DNA of 64,000 nt from Methylobacterium sp. J-048 (lineage in GTDB: Bacteria > Pseudomonadota > Alphaproteobacteria > Rhizobiales > Beijerinckiaceae). This document shows, piece after piece, positions 18,627-34,088 of the stretch; positions within the stretch are counted from its first letter, which is position 1, and each line of letters opens with the position of its first letter. The stretch spans positions 1-64,000 of the forward strand of contig NZ_JAKSYL010000139.1 of NCBI RefSeq assembly GCF_022829515.1, given 5' to 3'. The translations under genes were made by a program, and so were the position numbers. Under the pieces are notes generated by a model. The model did not search any database. It was given only the letters and a program-made list of their open reading frames with translations, and was not told the DNA's origin.

Positions 18627-20027
18627 TCAGACGTGGATGGCGCGCTTGGACACGGCCAGAGCGGCTTCCTTGACCGCCTCGGTCAGCGTCGGGTGCGCGT
18701 GGCAGGTGCGGGCGATGTCCTCGGACGAGGCGCCGAACTCCATCGCCACCGCGACCTCGGCGATCAGGTTGCCGGCACCCGCCCCGACGATGTGCACGCC
18801 GAGCACCCGGTCGGTCTGCGCGTCGGCCAGCACCTTCACGAAGCCGTCCGTGGTGCCGTTGGCCTTGGCCCGGCCGTTGGCCGTGAACGGGAATTTCCCC
18901 GCATTGTAGGCGACGCCGTCCTTGGTCAGCTCCTCCTCGGTCTTGCCGACCGAGGCTACCTCCGGGAAGGTGTAGACCACGTTCGGGATCACCCCGTAAT
19001 TGACGTGGCCGGACTGGCCGGCCAGCATCTCGGCGATCGCGACGCCCTCGTCCTCGGCCTTGTGGGCGAGCATCGGCCCGGCGATCACGTCGCCGATCGC
19101 GTAGATGCCGGTGACGTTGGTGGCGTAGTGGGCATCCGTGAGGATCCGGCCCTTGTCGTCGCGCTGCACACCCACCGTGTCGAGGCCGAGGCCCTCGGTG
19201 TAGGGCACCCGGCCGATCGCCACGAGGACCACGTCCGCCTGCAGGCTCTCCGCCTCGCCGCCCGCGGCCGGCTCCACGGTGACGCTCGCGCCCTTCTTGC
19301 CGACCTCGACGCCGGTCACCTTGGTGGACAGCTTGAACAGGATGCCCTGCTTGGTCAGGATCCGCTGGAACTGCTTGCCGACCTCGCCGTCCATGCCGGG
19401 CAGCACCCGGTCGAGATATTCCACCACGGTGACCTCGGCGCCGAGCCGGCGCCAGACTGAGCCCAGCTCCAGCCCGATCACGCCGGCGCCGATGACCAGG
19501 AGCTTCTTCGGCACCCGGTCGAGCTCCAGGGCACCCGTGGACGAGACCACCACCTTCTCGTCGATGGTCACGCCCGGCAGGCGCGTGACGTCCGAGCCGG
19601 TGGCGATGACGATGCTCTTGGTCTCGAGCATCTGGTTGCCGCCATCCTCGGACACGACCTCGACCCGGCCGGCGCCCGCGATCTTGCCGGTGCCGTGGAA
19701 GGTGTCGACCTTGTTCTTCTTGAGCAGGAACTCGACGCCCTTGGTGTTCCCGGCCACGCCCTCGGCCTTGAAGCTCATCATCTTCTTGAGATCGAGCTTC
19801 ACGCCGCTGACTTCGATGCCGAGATCGGCGAAATGCTTGGTCGCCTCCTCGAAGGCCTCGGAGGCGTGGAGCAGCGCCTTCGACGGGATGCAGCCGACAT
19901 TGAGGCAGGTGCCGCCGTGGGTCGCGCGCTTCTCGACCACGGCGGTCCGCAGGCCGAGCTGTGCCGCGCGGATCGCGCAGACATAACCGCCGGGGCCGGT
20001 GCCGATGACGACGAGATCGTAGGACAT
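18627..20027 (-). CDS. lpdA: Dihydrolipoyl dehydrogenase (E3)
   Basis: 466 residues from the ATG at 20027; an in-frame start a few codons earlier is possible but less like the family N-terminus. FAD-binding [17 protein letters not shown] leads into the redox disulphide [13 protein letters not shown] (Cys41/Cys46). An NAD-binding [17 protein letters not shown] follows, and the catalytic His445-Pro/Glu450 lies in HAHPTLTE at the dimer interface. E3 re-oxidises dihydrolipoamide on SucB and hands electrons to NAD. It is the last gene of the mdh-sucCDAB block, separated from sucB by three inserted small genes. Confidence 0.97.
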   Translation of the reverse strand: MSYDLVVIGTGPGGYVCAIRAAQLGLRTAVVEKRATHGGTCLNVGCIPSKALLHASEAFEEATKHFADLGIEVSGVKLDLKKMMSFKAEGVAGNTKGVEFLLKKNKVDTFHGTGKIAGAGRVEVVSEDGGNQMLETKSIVIATGSDVTRLPGVTIDEKVVVSSTGALELDRVPKKLLVIGAGVIGLELGSVWRRLGAEVTVVEYLDRVLPGMDGEVGKQFQRILTKQGILFKLSTKVTGVEVGKKGASVTVEPAAGGEAESLQADVVLVAIGRVPYTEGLGLDTVGVQRDDKGRILTDAHYATNVTGIYAIGDVIAGPMLAHKAEDEGVAIAEMLAGQSGHVNYGVIPNVVYTFPEVASVGKTEEELTKDGVAYNAGKFPFTANGRAKANGTTDGFVKVLADAQTDRVLGVHIVGAGAGNLIAEVAVAMEFGASSEDIARTCHAHPTLTEAVKEAALAVSKRAIHV

Positions 20028-20095
20028 GGGAGTTCGCTTCCGGTCGGTCATGCCGCCTGGGACGGGCGGAGAGAAGAGAGTTTGAAGGGGTGGGT

Positions 20096-20857
20096 TCAGC
20101 GGCCGCCGCCGACGTCGAGGATGGCGCCCGTGGTGTAGGACGCCTCCTCCGAGATCAGCCACGCGATCGGCGCGGCGACCTCCTCGGCGGTGCCGGCCCG
20201 GCCCATCGGGACGCCGGGGCCGAGACGCGCGACCCGGTCGGGCTCGCCGCCGCTGGCGTGGATCTCGGTGGCGATGATGCCGGGTGCCACCGCGTTGACG
20301 CGGATGCCCTCCCCGGCCACCTCGCGGGCAAGCCCGATGGTGAGCGAGTCGATCGCGCCCTTGGAGGCGGCGTAGTCGACGAACTGGCCGGGGCCACCGA
20401 GGCGGGCCGCCACCGAGGACAGGTTGACGATCGCGCCCCCTGCCCCGCCGCGCTTGGTCGACATGCGCCGCACCGCCTCGCGGGCGCACAGGAAGCTGCC
20501 GACCACGTTGGTGTTCATCATCCGCTGGAGCCGGGCGGCGCTCATGTCGGCGACGTCCGACTTCAGGTCGACCACTCCGGCGTTGTTGACGAGCGCCGCG
20601 AGCCGACCGAGCCCGTCGGCGGCCTGGAACAGGGCGAGCACGTCGGCCTCGACGCCGACATCGCTGCGCACCGCCAGCGCTGTGCCGCCCTTGGTGGTGA
20701 TCGCATCCACCACCGCCTGAGCCGCGGCCGAGTCGGAGACGTAGCTCAGGCAGATCGCGTAGCCGCGCTCCGCCAGGAGCAGCGACACCGCCCGCCCGAT
20801 GCCGCGGCTGCCGCCGGTGACGATGGCGACGCTTGGTCCGTTCATGGGCTCACTCAT
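20096..20857 (-). CDS. Short-chain dehydrogenase/reductase (SDR) in the TCA operon
   Basis: 253 residues, classical SDR. Cofactor motif [12 protein letters not shown], then NNAGVVD, catalytic Ser in [12 protein letters not shown], and [11 protein letters not shown] with the Tyr/Lys pair. It ends with [12 protein letters not shown]. It resembles glucose 1-dehydrogenase or YgfF-like oxidoreductases; substrate unknown. Its start overlaps the stop of the DUF2442 gene (ATGA at 20854-20857), so translation is coupled. A second Met four codons later is an alternative start. It lies 68 bases before lpdA. Confidence 0.92.
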   Translation of the reverse strand: MSEPMNGPSVAIVTGGSRGIGRAVSLLLAERGYAICLSYVSDSAAAQAVVDAITTKGGTALAVRSDVGVEADVLALFQAADGLGRLAALVNNAGVVDLKSDVADMSAARLQRMMNTNVVGSFLCAREAVRRMSTKRGGAGGAIVNLSSVAARLGGPGQFVDYAASKGAIDSLTIGLAREVAGEGIRVNAVAPGIIATEIHASGGEPDRVARLGPGVPMGRAGTAEEVAAPIAWLISEEASYTTGAILDVGGGR

Positions 20858-21168
20858 GCGGCTGCTGCGTGGGCCGATTCGTATCGGCTGGCCAAATCTT
20901 CGACGATCTGGGTCTCGATCCGGATCCGCGTCGCGTCGGGGCAGAAATCGATCTCGTGCCCGAGGGCGTCGAGGTTCCAGCCGAAGGTCCAGCCGCCTTC
21001 ACCGACAGACACCGTCCGGAAATAGGCTTCGTTCTTCAGGGGAGCGAAGATCGCGCCTTCGGCAATCAGATCTGAAAGGTCGAGGATGCCACCGACGCCG
21101 TCATCGAACGTGATGCGGAGCGTCGGATACTGCAGGGGCTCCACAGAGGCGATCCGATGCGTCTTCAT
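20854..21168 (-). CDS. DUF2442 domain protein, putative antitoxin-like partner
   Basis: 104 residues from the ATG at 21168. Features match DUF2442: an N-terminal VEPLQYPTLRITFDDGVGGILDLSDLI, a FAPLKNEAYFRTVSV segment, and GGWTFGWNLDALGHEIDFCPD. DUF2442 genes are very often found next to DUF4160 genes, and the pair is treated as a candidate toxin-antitoxin or regulatory module; no mechanism is settled. Here it is sandwiched by two four-base overlaps: with DUF4160 upstream and with the SDR downstream. The C-terminal tail (YESAHAAAA) is short and probably disordered. Confidence 0.9.
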   Translation of the reverse strand: MKTHRIASVEPLQYPTLRITFDDGVGGILDLSDLIAEGAIFAPLKNEAYFRTVSVGEGGWTFGWNLDALGHEIDFCPDATRIRIETQIVEDLASRYESAHAAAA

Positions 21169-21419
21169 TCGATCATTCCCCCGCTGTGGCGGCCGGCCCG
21201 AATCTCTCGCCAAACATAGGAAACCTGTTCGCGATTGGCAGCCAGCCACGCACGGATGGCCTTGAGTTTCGCACGCGGCAAAGTCCCGCTGAGGACTTCG
21301 CCCGTGACGATCGAAAGCTTCGCCTCCTGGCCAGCAAAGAACGCGTGCAGATGCGGCGGAAGATGATCGTTGAGATAGATCGTGATCCGAACGCCCTCGA
21401 CGATGGCGATGGTTGGCAT
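21165..21419 (-). CDS. DUF4160 domain protein, putative toxin-like partner
   Basis: 84 residues from the ATG at 21419. The sequence carries the DUF4160 hallmarks: IYLNDHLPPHLHAFFAGQEA with its PPHxHA motif, then LSIVTGEVLSGTLPRAKLKAIRAWLAAN. It is basic in the second half. It overlaps the DUF2442 start by four bases (ATGA). The pair sits 46 bases after sucB in the same direction, so it is likely transcribed with the oxoglutarate dehydrogenase operon. The biochemical function of this family is not known. Confidence 0.9.
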   Translation of the reverse strand: MPTIAIVEGVRITIYLNDHLPPHLHAFFAGQEAKLSIVTGEVLSGTLPRAKLKAIRAWLAANREQVSYVWREIRAGRHSGGMIE

Positions 21420-21465
21420 CGATCAGCCCGTTATCGCGATCGATGCCGAGCAATGCCGACGGGGC

Positions 21466-22788
21466 TTAGAGGTCCAGCACGAGCCGGGCCGGATCCTCCA
21501 GCGCCTCCTTCACCCGCACCAGGAAGGTCACCGCCTCCTTACCGTCGACGATCCGGTGATCGTATGACAGCGCGAGGTACATCATCGGCCGCGCCTCGAT
21601 CTTGCCGGCGCGGACCACCGGACGCTCCTCGATGCGGTGCATGCCGAGGATGCCCGATTGCGGGGCGTTGAGGATCGGGGTCGACATCAGCGAGCCGTAG
21701 ATGCCGCCGTTGGTGATCGTGAAGGTGCCGCCCTGCATGTCCTCGATGGACAGCTTGCCGTCGCGCGCCTTCTTGCCGAAGCCGGCGATCGTCTTCTCGA
21801 TGCCCGCGATGGACAGGTCGTCGGCATTGCGCACCACCGGCACGACCAGGCCCTTATCGGTGCCGACCGCGATGCCGATGTGGTAGTAGTTCTTGTAGAC
21901 GAGGTCCTGCCCGTCGATCTCGGCATTGACCGCCGGCACGTCCTTGAGGGCGCCGATCACCGCCTTGGTGAAGAAGCCCATGAAGCCGAGCTTGGTGCCG
22001 TGCTTCTTCTCGAAGATATCCTTGTACTGGCTGCGGAGCGCCATCACGGCCGACATGTCGACGTCGTTGAACGTCGTCAGCATCGCGGCGGTGTCCTGCG
22101 CGTCCTTGAGGCGGCGCGCGATGGTCTGGCGCAGCTTCGTCATGCGCACGCGCTCCTCGCGCGCGGCATCATCCGGCGCGGAGGGCGCACGCGGCAGGGT
22201 CGGGCGGGCCTCCTTGGCGGGGGCGGCGGCCGGGACCGGCCCCTTGGAGATCGCGCCGAGCATGTCGCCCTTGGTGACGCGGCCGTCCTTGCCCGAGCCG
22301 TTGATGCCCGAGGGATCGACGCCGCTCTCGCGGGCGAGCTTGGCCACGGCCGGGCCGTTGTCGCCGGTCGGGCGCTGCTGGGTCGCGGGCGCGCCCGCGT
22401 CGCCGTGGTTGCCGTAACCGGCCGAGGATTCCTGGGCCGGCGCCTCGGCCTTCGGGGCAGCTTCCGGTGCCGGAGCCGCGCTGCGGCTCTCGGACTTGGT
22501 CTCGGCGACCGCCTTCGGGGCCGCCTTTTTGCCGCCGCCGGCCGATGCCCCCGCCTCGACGATCGAGCCGAGCAGCGCGCCGGGCTCCACCGTCTCGCCG
22601 TCCTTGACCAGGATCTCGCCGAGCTGACCGGCCGCCGGGGCGTTGACCTCCAGGGTGACCTTGTCGGTCTCGAGCTCGACGATCGGCTCGTCGACCGCGA
22701 CCGTGTCGCCGGGCTTCTTGAACCAGCGGCCGATGGTGGCCTCGCTCACGGATTCGCCGAGCGTCGGGACGAGGATATCGGTAGCCAT
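21466..22788 (-). CDS. sucB: 2-oxoglutarate dehydrogenase E2, dihydrolipoyl succinyltransferase
   Basis: 440 residues from ATG 22788. A GTG at 22800 is in frame but almost touches the GGAAG ribosome-binding sequence, which is correctly spaced for 22788. The N-terminal lipoyl domain has the lipoylation site [11 protein letters not shown]. An Ala/Pro-rich linker follows, then a peripheral subunit-binding domain ([31 protein letters not shown]). The catalytic core ends with the active-site [16 protein letters not shown]. It forms the core of the oxoglutarate dehydrogenase complex with SucA and LpdA. Confidence 0.97.
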   Translation of the reverse strand: MATDILVPTLGESVSEATIGRWFKKPGDTVAVDEPIVELETDKVTLEVNAPAAGQLGEILVKDGETVEPGALLGSIVEAGASAGGGKKAAPKAVAETKSESRSAAPAPEAAPKAEAPAQESSAGYGNHGDAGAPATQQRPTGDNGPAVAKLARESGVDPSGINGSGKDGRVTKGDMLGAISKGPVPAAAPAKEARPTLPRAPSAPDDAAREERVRMTKLRQTIARRLKDAQDTAAMLTTFNDVDMSAVMALRSQYKDIFEKKHGTKLGFMGFFTKAVIGALKDVPAVNAEIDGQDLVYKNYYHIGIAVGTDKGLVVPVVRNADDLSIAGIEKTIAGFGKKARDGKLSIEDMQGGTFTITNGGIYGSLMSTPILNAPQSGILGMHRIEERPVVRAGKIEARPMMYLALSYDHRIVDGKEAVTFLVRVKEALEDPARLVLDL

Positions 22789-22884
22789 GGTGTTCTGCAC
22801 TTCCGGATCGGTTGGGCCGTGCCGGACGGCCTGGAGAATGACGACGGCGCCGGCCCGGGGAGGCCGCCGCCAGGTCTCAAGAGA

Positions 22885-25875
<2,991 letters not shown>

Positions 25876-26033
25876 GGTCCGTTCATCCTATCGCGCGGGC
25901 AGGCTCTCCTGCCCTTCCGGCGACCCGCTCGCGGGGCGGATCGCCCTGAAATTGAACCGGGGCGGCAGACCGCCCCGTCCCGTCGATATGGGGGTCGCGC
26001 GCCTGCGCCGGCCGCGACCCAGACGCGCGGCCC

Positions 26034-26918
26034 TCAGCCCTTGAGGACTTCGACCAGCGTCGAGCCGAGCCGGGCCGGCGACGGCGACACGCGGATGCCC
26101 GCCGCTTCCATGGCGGCGATCTTGTCCTCGGCGCCGCCCTTGCCGCCCGAGATGATCGCGCCGGCATGGCCCATGCGGCGGCCCGGAGGCGCCGTGCGGC
26201 CGGCGATGAAGCCGACCATCGGCTTCTTGCGCCCGCGCTTGGCCTCGTCCTTCAGGAACTGCGCGGCCTCCTCCTCGGCCGAGCCGCCGATCTCGCCGAT
26301 CATCACGATCGAATCGGTCTTCGGGTCGGCGAGGAACAGCTCCAGCACGTCGATGAACTCGGTGCCCTTCACCGGGTCGCCGCCGATGCCCACGGCCGTG
26401 GTCTGGCCGAGGCCGGCGTTCGAGGTCTGGAACACCGCCTCGTAGGTCAGCGTGCCGGAGCGGGACACGATCCCGACCGAGCCCTGGCGGAAGATGTTGG
26501 CCGGCATGATGCCGATCTTCGACTGGCCGGCGGTGACGATGCCGGGGCAGTTCGGACCGACGAGGCGCGACTTCGAGCCGGTGAGCGCCCGCTTCACCCG
26601 GACCATGTCGAGCACCGGGATGCCTTCCGTGATGCAGACGATCAGCGGGATCTCGGCACTGATCGCCTCGCAGATCGCGTCGGCGGCGCCGGGCGGCGGC
26701 ACGTAGACCACCGAGGCGTCGGCGCCGGTGGCCTCGCGGGCCTCGGCGACCGTGTCGAAGACCGGCAGGCCGAGATGGGTCGCGCCGCCTTTGCCGGGGC
26801 TGGTGCCGCCGACCATCTTGGTCCCGTACGCGATGGCCTGCTCGGAGTGGAAGGTCCCGTTCTTGCCGGTAAAGCCCTGGCAGATGACCTTGGTATTGGC
26901 GTCGATCATCACCGACAT
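26034..26918 (-). CDS. sucD: Succinyl-CoA synthetase, alpha subunit
   Basis: 294 residues from ATG 26918; the long in-frame extension is the shadow of sucC. The CoA-binding Rossmann part has [16 protein letters not shown]; the GGTSPGKGG loop follows. VGPNCPGI and the phosphohistidine segment [16 protein letters not shown] (His251) are intact. With SucC it makes ATP or GTP from succinyl-CoA, or runs in reverse. It starts two bases after the sucC stop, so the subunits are translated together. Confidence 0.98.
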   Translation of the reverse strand: MSVMIDANTKVICQGFTGKNGTFHSEQAIAYGTKMVGGTSPGKGGATHLGLPVFDTVAEAREATGADASVVYVPPPGAADAICEAISAEIPLIVCITEGIPVLDMVRVKRALTGSKSRLVGPNCPGIVTAGQSKIGIMPANIFRQGSVGIVSRSGTLTYEAVFQTSNAGLGQTTAVGIGGDPVKGTEFIDVLELFLADPKTDSIVMIGEIGGSAEEEAAQFLKDEAKRGRKKPMVGFIAGRTAPPGRRMGHAGAIISGGKGGAEDKIAAMEAAGIRVSPSPARLGSTLVEVLKG

Positions 26919-26920
26919 GA

Positions 26921-28117
26921 TCAGGCTCCCTTCACGGCGGCGACGATCTTCTGGGCGGCGTCGTCGAGGTCGTCCGCCGGGATCACGTTGAGGCCGGAGC
27001 CCCGGATGATGTCCTTGCCCTCTTCGACGTTGGTGCCTTCGAGGCGCACCACCAGCGGCACCTGCAGGCCCACCGCCTTGACGGCGGCGATGACGCCGCG
27101 GGCGATGACGTCGCACTTCATGATCCCGCCGAAGATGTTGACGAGGATCCCCTTCACTTGCGGATCGGCGGTGATGATCTTGAACGCCGCGGTGACCTTC
27201 TCCTCGGAAGCGCCGCCGCCGACATCGAGGAAGTTGGCCGGGCTCTCGCCGTAGAGCTTGATGATGTCGAGCGTCGCCATGGCCAGCCCGGCGCCGTTGA
27301 CCATGCAGCCGATCGTGCCGTCCAACGCGATATAGGCGAGGTCGTACTTGGATGCCTCGATCTCCTTGGCGTCCTCCTCGGTCTCGTCGCGCAGCGCGAC
27401 GATGTCGGCGTGCTTGTAGAGCGCGTTCGAGTCGAACGAGATCTTGGCGTCGAGACACTTGAGGTGGCCGTCGGCGGTGAGCACCAGCGGGTTGATCTCC
27501 AGCATGCTCATGTCCTTGGACACGAACGCCGCGTAGAGCTTTTCCGTGAGCGAGGCCGCTTCCTTGGCCTGGGCGCCGGTGAGGCCCAGCGCCTTGGCGA
27601 CCGCGCGGCCGTGGTGGGGCATCACGCCGGTGGCCGGATCGACCGGGATCGTGTGGATCTTCTCGGGCGTGTCGTGGGCGACCGCCTCGATATCCATGCC
27701 GCCCTCGGTGGAGACCACGAAGGCGACGCCGCCGGTGGCGCGGTCGACCAGCATCGAGAGGTAGAATTCCTCGGCGATCTGGGCGCCTTCCTCGATGTAG
27801 AGGCGGTTGACCTGCTTGCCGGCCGGACCGGTCTGGATCGTCACCAGGGTCTGGCCGAGCATCTCGCCGGCATACTGCTTGACCTCGTCGATGGACTTGG
27901 TGACCCGCACCCCGCCCTTCGCGCCCTCGGGAGCGCCCTTGAAGGTGCCCTTGCCGCGGCCGCCCGCGTGGATCTGGCTCTTCACGACCCAGACCGGGCC
28001 GCCGAGTTCCTTGGCGGCGGCCTCGGCCTCCGACGGGTCGAAGATCGCCACGCCGCGGGAGACCGGCAGGCCGAACTCCTTCAACACGGCCTTGGCCTGG
28101 TATTCATGGATGTTCAT
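26921..28117 (-). CDS. sucC: Succinyl-CoA synthetase, beta subunit
   Basis: 398 residues. ATP-grasp features: [19 protein letters not shown] start, [32 protein letters not shown] middle, [11 protein letters not shown] for Mg-nucleotide binding, and [20 protein letters not shown] with [11 protein letters not shown] and [14 protein letters not shown] near the C-terminus. It binds nucleotide and succinate. It lies 117 bases downstream of mdh and immediately before sucD. Confidence 0.98.
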   Translation of the reverse strand: MNIHEYQAKAVLKEFGLPVSRGVAIFDPSEAEAAAKELGGPVWVVKSQIHAGGRGKGTFKGAPEGAKGGVRVTKSIDEVKQYAGEMLGQTLVTIQTGPAGKQVNRLYIEEGAQIAEEFYLSMLVDRATGGVAFVVSTEGGMDIEAVAHDTPEKIHTIPVDPATGVMPHHGRAVAKALGLTGAQAKEAASLTEKLYAAFVSKDMSMLEINPLVLTADGHLKCLDAKISFDSNALYKHADIVALRDETEEDAKEIEASKYDLAYIALDGTIGCMVNGAGLAMATLDIIKLYGESPANFLDVGGGASEEKVTAAFKIITADPQVKGILVNIFGGIMKCDVIARGVIAAVKAVGLQVPLVVRLEGTNVEEGKDIIRGSGLNVIPADDLDDAAQKIVAAVKGA

Positions 28118-28234
28118 CGGGACCTCGTAGGGAGGAGCGAGTAGGGATTAGCGAAGCGCGAATAGATTTCAGGGTGCGATGCAGCCTCGAACAGGCCGCT
28201 CTTCGCTGCTGAATATTCGCTATCCGCCCTGAGA

Positions 28235-30549
<2,315 letters not shown>

Positions 30550-31326
30550 TTAGAAGCGGTCCTTCCACGCGCGCAGTGCAACAAACACCGCCTCCGGATC
30601 TGTGCCGGGCGCTAAATCCACTGATTTAGCCAAGGTTGGCAGGCTCGCGCGCAGGAAAGGATTGGTCGCCCGCTCCGCACCCAGCGTCGACGGAATCAGG
30701 AAGCGGCCCTCGGCCTTGGCCCGCTCGGCCTCGGCTTTGCGCGCCATCAGGTCGCGGTTGTCCGGGTCCGCCACCAAGGCGAATCGAGCATTGGACAGGA
30801 CGTAGTCGTGACCGCTGAACACCTGCGTGGTGTCTGGAAGCGCCTCGAACCGCCGCAGGGAGCGCCACAGGGTCTCGGGCGGGCTCTCCATCACCCGGCC
30901 GCAGCCGAGGGTGAACAGCGTATCACCCGAGCAGACCAGGCCTGCCTCGGCGAACCAGTAGGTGACGTGGTCGGCACAGTGTCCAGGGGTCTCCCAGACC
31001 AGGGCCTTCAGCCCGCCGACCGCGACGGTGTCGCCTTCGCGGACCGCGATATCGACATCCGGGACCGCGTCGCCGGCCTTGGCGGGAGCCGTCACCCGGG
31101 CGCCGGTGGCGCGCTTGACCTCGGGGATGCCCGCGATGTGGTCGCCGTGCCGGTGGGTGACCAGGATGTCGGTGAGGTGCCAGCCGGTCTCGTCCAGCGC
31201 CTTCAGGACCGGGCCGGCCTCCGGCACGTCGATCGCCGCGCAGGCGCCGGTGACGGGATCGCGGATCAGGACCCCGATATTGTCGCTGCGGCACAGGAAG
31301 GTTCGGATCTCGGTCTCGGCTGCCAT
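30550..31326 (-). CDS. gloB: Hydroxyacylglutathione hydrolase (glyoxalase II)
   Basis: 258 residues. The metallo-beta-lactamase fold motif is THRHGDHIAG; the usual THHHxDH has Arg at the second His, but the two metal-binding His and the Asp-His pair remain. Further metal ligands lie in ETPGHCADHV, CSGDTLFTLGCGR and FSGHDYVLSN. The C-terminal domain with ATNPFLRA is typical of GloB, where it binds glutathione. It hydrolyses lactoylglutathione in methylglyoxal detoxification. It diverges from a methyltransferase gene, an arrangement I recall from other alphaproteobacteria. Confidence 0.94.
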   Translation of the reverse strand: MAAETEIRTFLCRSDNIGVLIRDPVTGACAAIDVPEAGPVLKALDETGWHLTDILVTHRHGDHIAGIPEVKRATGARVTAPAKAGDAVPDVDIAVREGDTVAVGGLKALVWETPGHCADHVTYWFAEAGLVCSGDTLFTLGCGRVMESPPETLWRSLRRFEALPDTTQVFSGHDYVLSNARFALVADPDNRDLMARKAEAERAKAEGRFLIPSTLGAERATNPFLRASLPTLAKSVDLAPGTDPEAVFVALRAWKDRF

Positions 31327-31509
31327 CGGAGTTCCCGGTCAGGAGGCGCGAAGAATCGCGAGGCGCGCCGAAGCGCGAAATCTGCTGCCGTGAACCGGTG
31401 GCGATCAAGCCCGGTTCCGTTCTTGTCGCTCGCTTTGGAGCTTGCCGGGGACAACGCGGCCTACCATTGAGTGAGGATCGTCGTCCCGGGCTCGGTATTC
31501 TGTTCTTCC

Positions 31510-32244
31510 ATGCGTCTCGACGTCAACGGTCTGCGCGCCTTCTATGCCAGCCCCTTGGGGGCCGAGACGCACCGCGTCGTCGCCCGCACCCTCCATGGGT
31601 TCCTGGGCTCGGTCTCGGGCCTGCGCGTCCTCGGGATCGGCTACGCGACGCCGTATTTCGGGCCGATCCACTGCATCGCCGAGCGCACCCTCGCGTTCAT
31701 GCCGGCGACGCAGGGGGTGGTGAACTGGCCGGGGACCGGCCGCTCCTGTACCGCGCTCGCCGACCCGACCATGATGCCCCTGCCCGAGGCCGCGATCGAC
31801 CGGGTCGTGCTGGTCCACGCGCTCGAATCGGTGGAGAGCCCGACGGAACTGCTGCAGGAGGTCTGGCGCACGCTGACCCCGGGCGGCCGGATGATCCTGG
31901 TCGTGCCCAACCGGCGCGGGGTCTGGGCCCGGCGCGAGGCGACGCCGTTCGGCCACGGCCAGCCCTACAGCCGCTCGCAGCTCGGCCGGCTGATGCGCGA
32001 CACGCTGTTCTCCCCGGAGGGCTGGGCCGAGACCCTGTACATGCCGCCGGTCCGCTCGCGGCTGATGCTGCGAACGGGACCCGCCTGGGAGCGCATCGGT
32101 TCCGGCCTCGCCCTGCCGTTCGCCGGCCTGCACGTGGTCCACGCGACGAAGCAGCTCTACCGCCCGATCGCAGTCCAGCAGGTGCGCCGCGCCCGCCGCC
32201 TCGCCCCGGCACGGGTGCTGGTGCCCGCCCCGTCGCCGGGCTGA
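31510..32244 (+). CDS. Class I SAM-dependent methyltransferase (type 11-like)
   Basis: 244 residues from the ATG at 31510; an in-frame start at 31471 lacks support. The SAM fold is shown by LRVLGIGYATPYFG (motif I, one Gly pattern short of canonical), PLPEAAIDRVVLVHALESVESP (motif II with LxxE) and ELLQEVWRTLTPGGRMILVVPN (motif III). The C-terminal GHGQPYSRSQLGRLMRDTLFSPEG segment is typical of this alphaproteobacterial group next to gloB. Substrate unknown. Divergent from gloB with about 180 bases between starts. Confidence 0.87.
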   Translation: MRLDVNGLRAFYASPLGAETHRVVARTLHGFLGSVSGLRVLGIGYATPYFGPIHCIAERTLAFMPATQGVVNWPGTGRSCTALADPTMMPLPEAAIDRVVLVHALESVESPTELLQEVWRTLTPGGRMILVVPNRRGVWARREATPFGHGQPYSRSQLGRLMRDTLFSPEGWAETLYMPPVRSRLMLRTGPAWERIGSGLALPFAGLHVVHATKQLYRPIAVQQVRRARRLAPARVLVPAPSPG

Positions 32245-32296
32245 CGTGAGCGACAGACTGGCCGTCGCGGGCTGCTTGGTCTAGGTCGCGGCCCTC

Positions 32297-33028
32297 ATGA
32301 ACGTCGATTTCACAATCCAGCAGTTCCTGCTCGCCCTCTCGGGCCTGATCGCGATCGTCAACCCGATCGGCGGGGCCTTCATCTTCGCGCAGGTGACCGG
32401 CGCCTACAGCCATGCCGAACGGGTGCTGCTGTCGCGCAAGATCGGGGTCTATGCCGCCCTGGTGATGCTCGGCGCCCTCTGGGCCGGCACGCCGATCCTC
32501 AACTTCTTCGGGGTCACCCTGGCGGCCCTGCGGATCGCCGGCGGGCTGGTGGTGATGTCCTCGGCCTGGACCCAGCTCAACCGGCCCGAGGCCCGCGAGG
32601 CGCGCAAGCAGGCCGAGGCCTCGGGCTCGAAAGATCGGGGCTCCAAGGATCGCGGGCCGGCGACCCTGATCGAGACCAGCCGCGATCCGGCGCCGGGGCC
32701 GCTCGCCGAGATCGCGTTCTTTCCCCTGACCCTGCCGTTCACCACCGGGCCCGGCACCATCGCAGTGGCGATCACCCTGGGGGCGAACCGGCCCGCCGCT
32801 TATGCGGACCGGTTCGGCTTCTTCATCGGCGTCACCCTGGCGGCGCTGGTCGTGGCGCTGGCGGTGGCGCTGATCTACGCCTCGGCCGACCGGGTGGTGG
32901 CGCTGATCGGTCCGGCCCGGGCGCGGGTGACTGGGCGCCTGTTCGCCTTCCTGCTGCTCTGCGTCGGGACCCAGATCCTGATCACCGGGCTGACCGACGT
33001 GTTCGCGCCGCTGATCGCGGCGCGCTGA
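32297..33028 (+). CDS. MarC-family integral membrane protein
   Basis: 243 residues with six hydrophobic segments. The N-terminal LSGLIAIVNPIGGAFIFAQVTG carries the NP motif typical of MarC. FFPLTLPFTTGPGTIAVAITLGA is the repeated NP/GPG-type motif of the second half. A charged loop (about 95-135, with an SKDRGSKDRG repeat) separates the two halves and is longer than usual. Once linked to multiple antibiotic resistance, MarC proteins have no confirmed transport substrate. It starts 52 bases after the methyltransferase. Confidence 0.92.
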   Translation: MNVDFTIQQFLLALSGLIAIVNPIGGAFIFAQVTGAYSHAERVLLSRKIGVYAALVMLGALWAGTPILNFFGVTLAALRIAGGLVVMSSAWTQLNRPEAREARKQAEASGSKDRGSKDRGPATLIETSRDPAPGPLAEIAFFPLTLPFTTGPGTIAVAITLGANRPAAYADRFGFFIGVTLAALVVALAVALIYASADRVVALIGPARARVTGRLFAFLLLCVGTQILITGLTDVFAPLIAAR

Positions 33029-33035
33029 GCGGACC

Positions 33036-34088
33036 TCAGATCACCGGCAGGGTGTTGAGTCCGCCGAACAGGGCCGCGTGGCCGGCGTAGTAGAGGAAGA
33101 GGAAGAGCGCGAGGGCGCCCCCGTACCAGGCCGGTGCCAGCACCACGTGGCGGGCGCGGACCGCCATCCGGACATCGTCGGCGGCGATGGCGAGCAGAAC
33201 CACGATGATCCCGGAATGGCCGATCGCATCGACTTTGCCGAACTCGAACACCGCCGACACGAAGACCGCCGCGAGGATGATCGCCGCGCAACGCCGGACC
33301 AGCGGGGTCCAGAGCAGCGCGAAGGCCAGGGTGAACTCGATGACGCCGGCGGCCTGCATGAACAGCTCGGGCGTCGCGCCCAGCGTCATCTCCGGCTTGG
33401 CGGCGATGAGCGGGGCGGTCCAGTCCGGATAGGCCCATTTCTCGATGGACGCCCACATCAGCGTGATTGCGGCGGTCCAGCGCACGATGTCGAGCGGGCG
33501 GAGGCCGAAGGGCGAGAGGTCGAGTCCGCGGCAGATCAGATAGACGGCCACGCCCAGGAAGATCGGATAGTCGGCGAGGTGGAAGACGCCGTACTGCGCG
33601 GTGGCGAAGCTGAACAGGAACACGATGCCGAGCCCGGTGAGCGGCATGGTCCGCCGCCAGATCAGGCAGGCGGCGAGCGCCAGCTGGAACCACGGGATCC
33701 AGGCGACGTCGGTCTTGAGTTCCGGGGTCAGGATGATGCCGCCGAGTTCCCAGAGCGAGACGAAGAAGAAGCCGAGGGTGGCCCGGACCAGCAGCTCGGT
33801 GTCGGTGCGGATCCGGGTGGTCACGCGATCCAGCGCGTTGAGCAGGGCGCCGCCCAGCGGCGTTCCCTCGGCCAGGCACCCGAACATCAGGCAGACCAGG
33901 GCCAGCACGGTCAGACCTTCGAAATTGGTGCAGAGCACCTGCTCGAGGCCCTGAGGCTGCCCGGCGACGTCGTAGGCGCAGAACCACTTGACGTGGGCCT
34001 GGGCCTCGCCGGTGGCCGCGAGGCTCGCGGCTCCGGCGATCCCGAGAGCGCATCCGGCGGATAGCCGCTTGTTCTTGAATGCTAGCAT
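33036..34088 (-). CDS. DoxX-like polytopic membrane protein with signal peptide
   Basis: 350 residues from the ATG at 34088. A signal-like N-terminus ends in AATGEAQAHVKWFCAYDVAGQP, placing HVKWFC at the periplasmic side. About nine hydrophobic segments follow. The middle region (VRWTAAITLMWASIEKWAYPDW ... FMQAAGVIEFTLAFALLW) resembles DoxX-type quinone-linked membrane proteins. I do not recognise a precise family. Convergent with marC, only 7 bases apart. Upstream is a long AT-rich non-coding stretch. Confidence 0.75.
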   Translation of the reverse strand: MLAFKNKRLSAGCALGIAGAASLAATGEAQAHVKWFCAYDVAGQPQGLEQVLCTNFEGLTVLALVCLMFGCLAEGTPLGGALLNALDRVTTRIRTDTELLVRATLGFFFVSLWELGGIILTPELKTDVAWIPWFQLALAACLIWRRTMPLTGLGIVFLFSFATAQYGVFHLADYPIFLGVAVYLICRGLDLSPFGLRPLDIVRWTAAITLMWASIEKWAYPDWTAPLIAAKPEMTLGATPELFMQAAGVIEFTLAFALLWTPLVRRCAAIILAAVFVSAVFEFGKVDAIGHSGIIVVLLAIAADDVRMAVRARHVVLAPAWYGGALALFLFLYYAGHAALFGGLNTLPVI

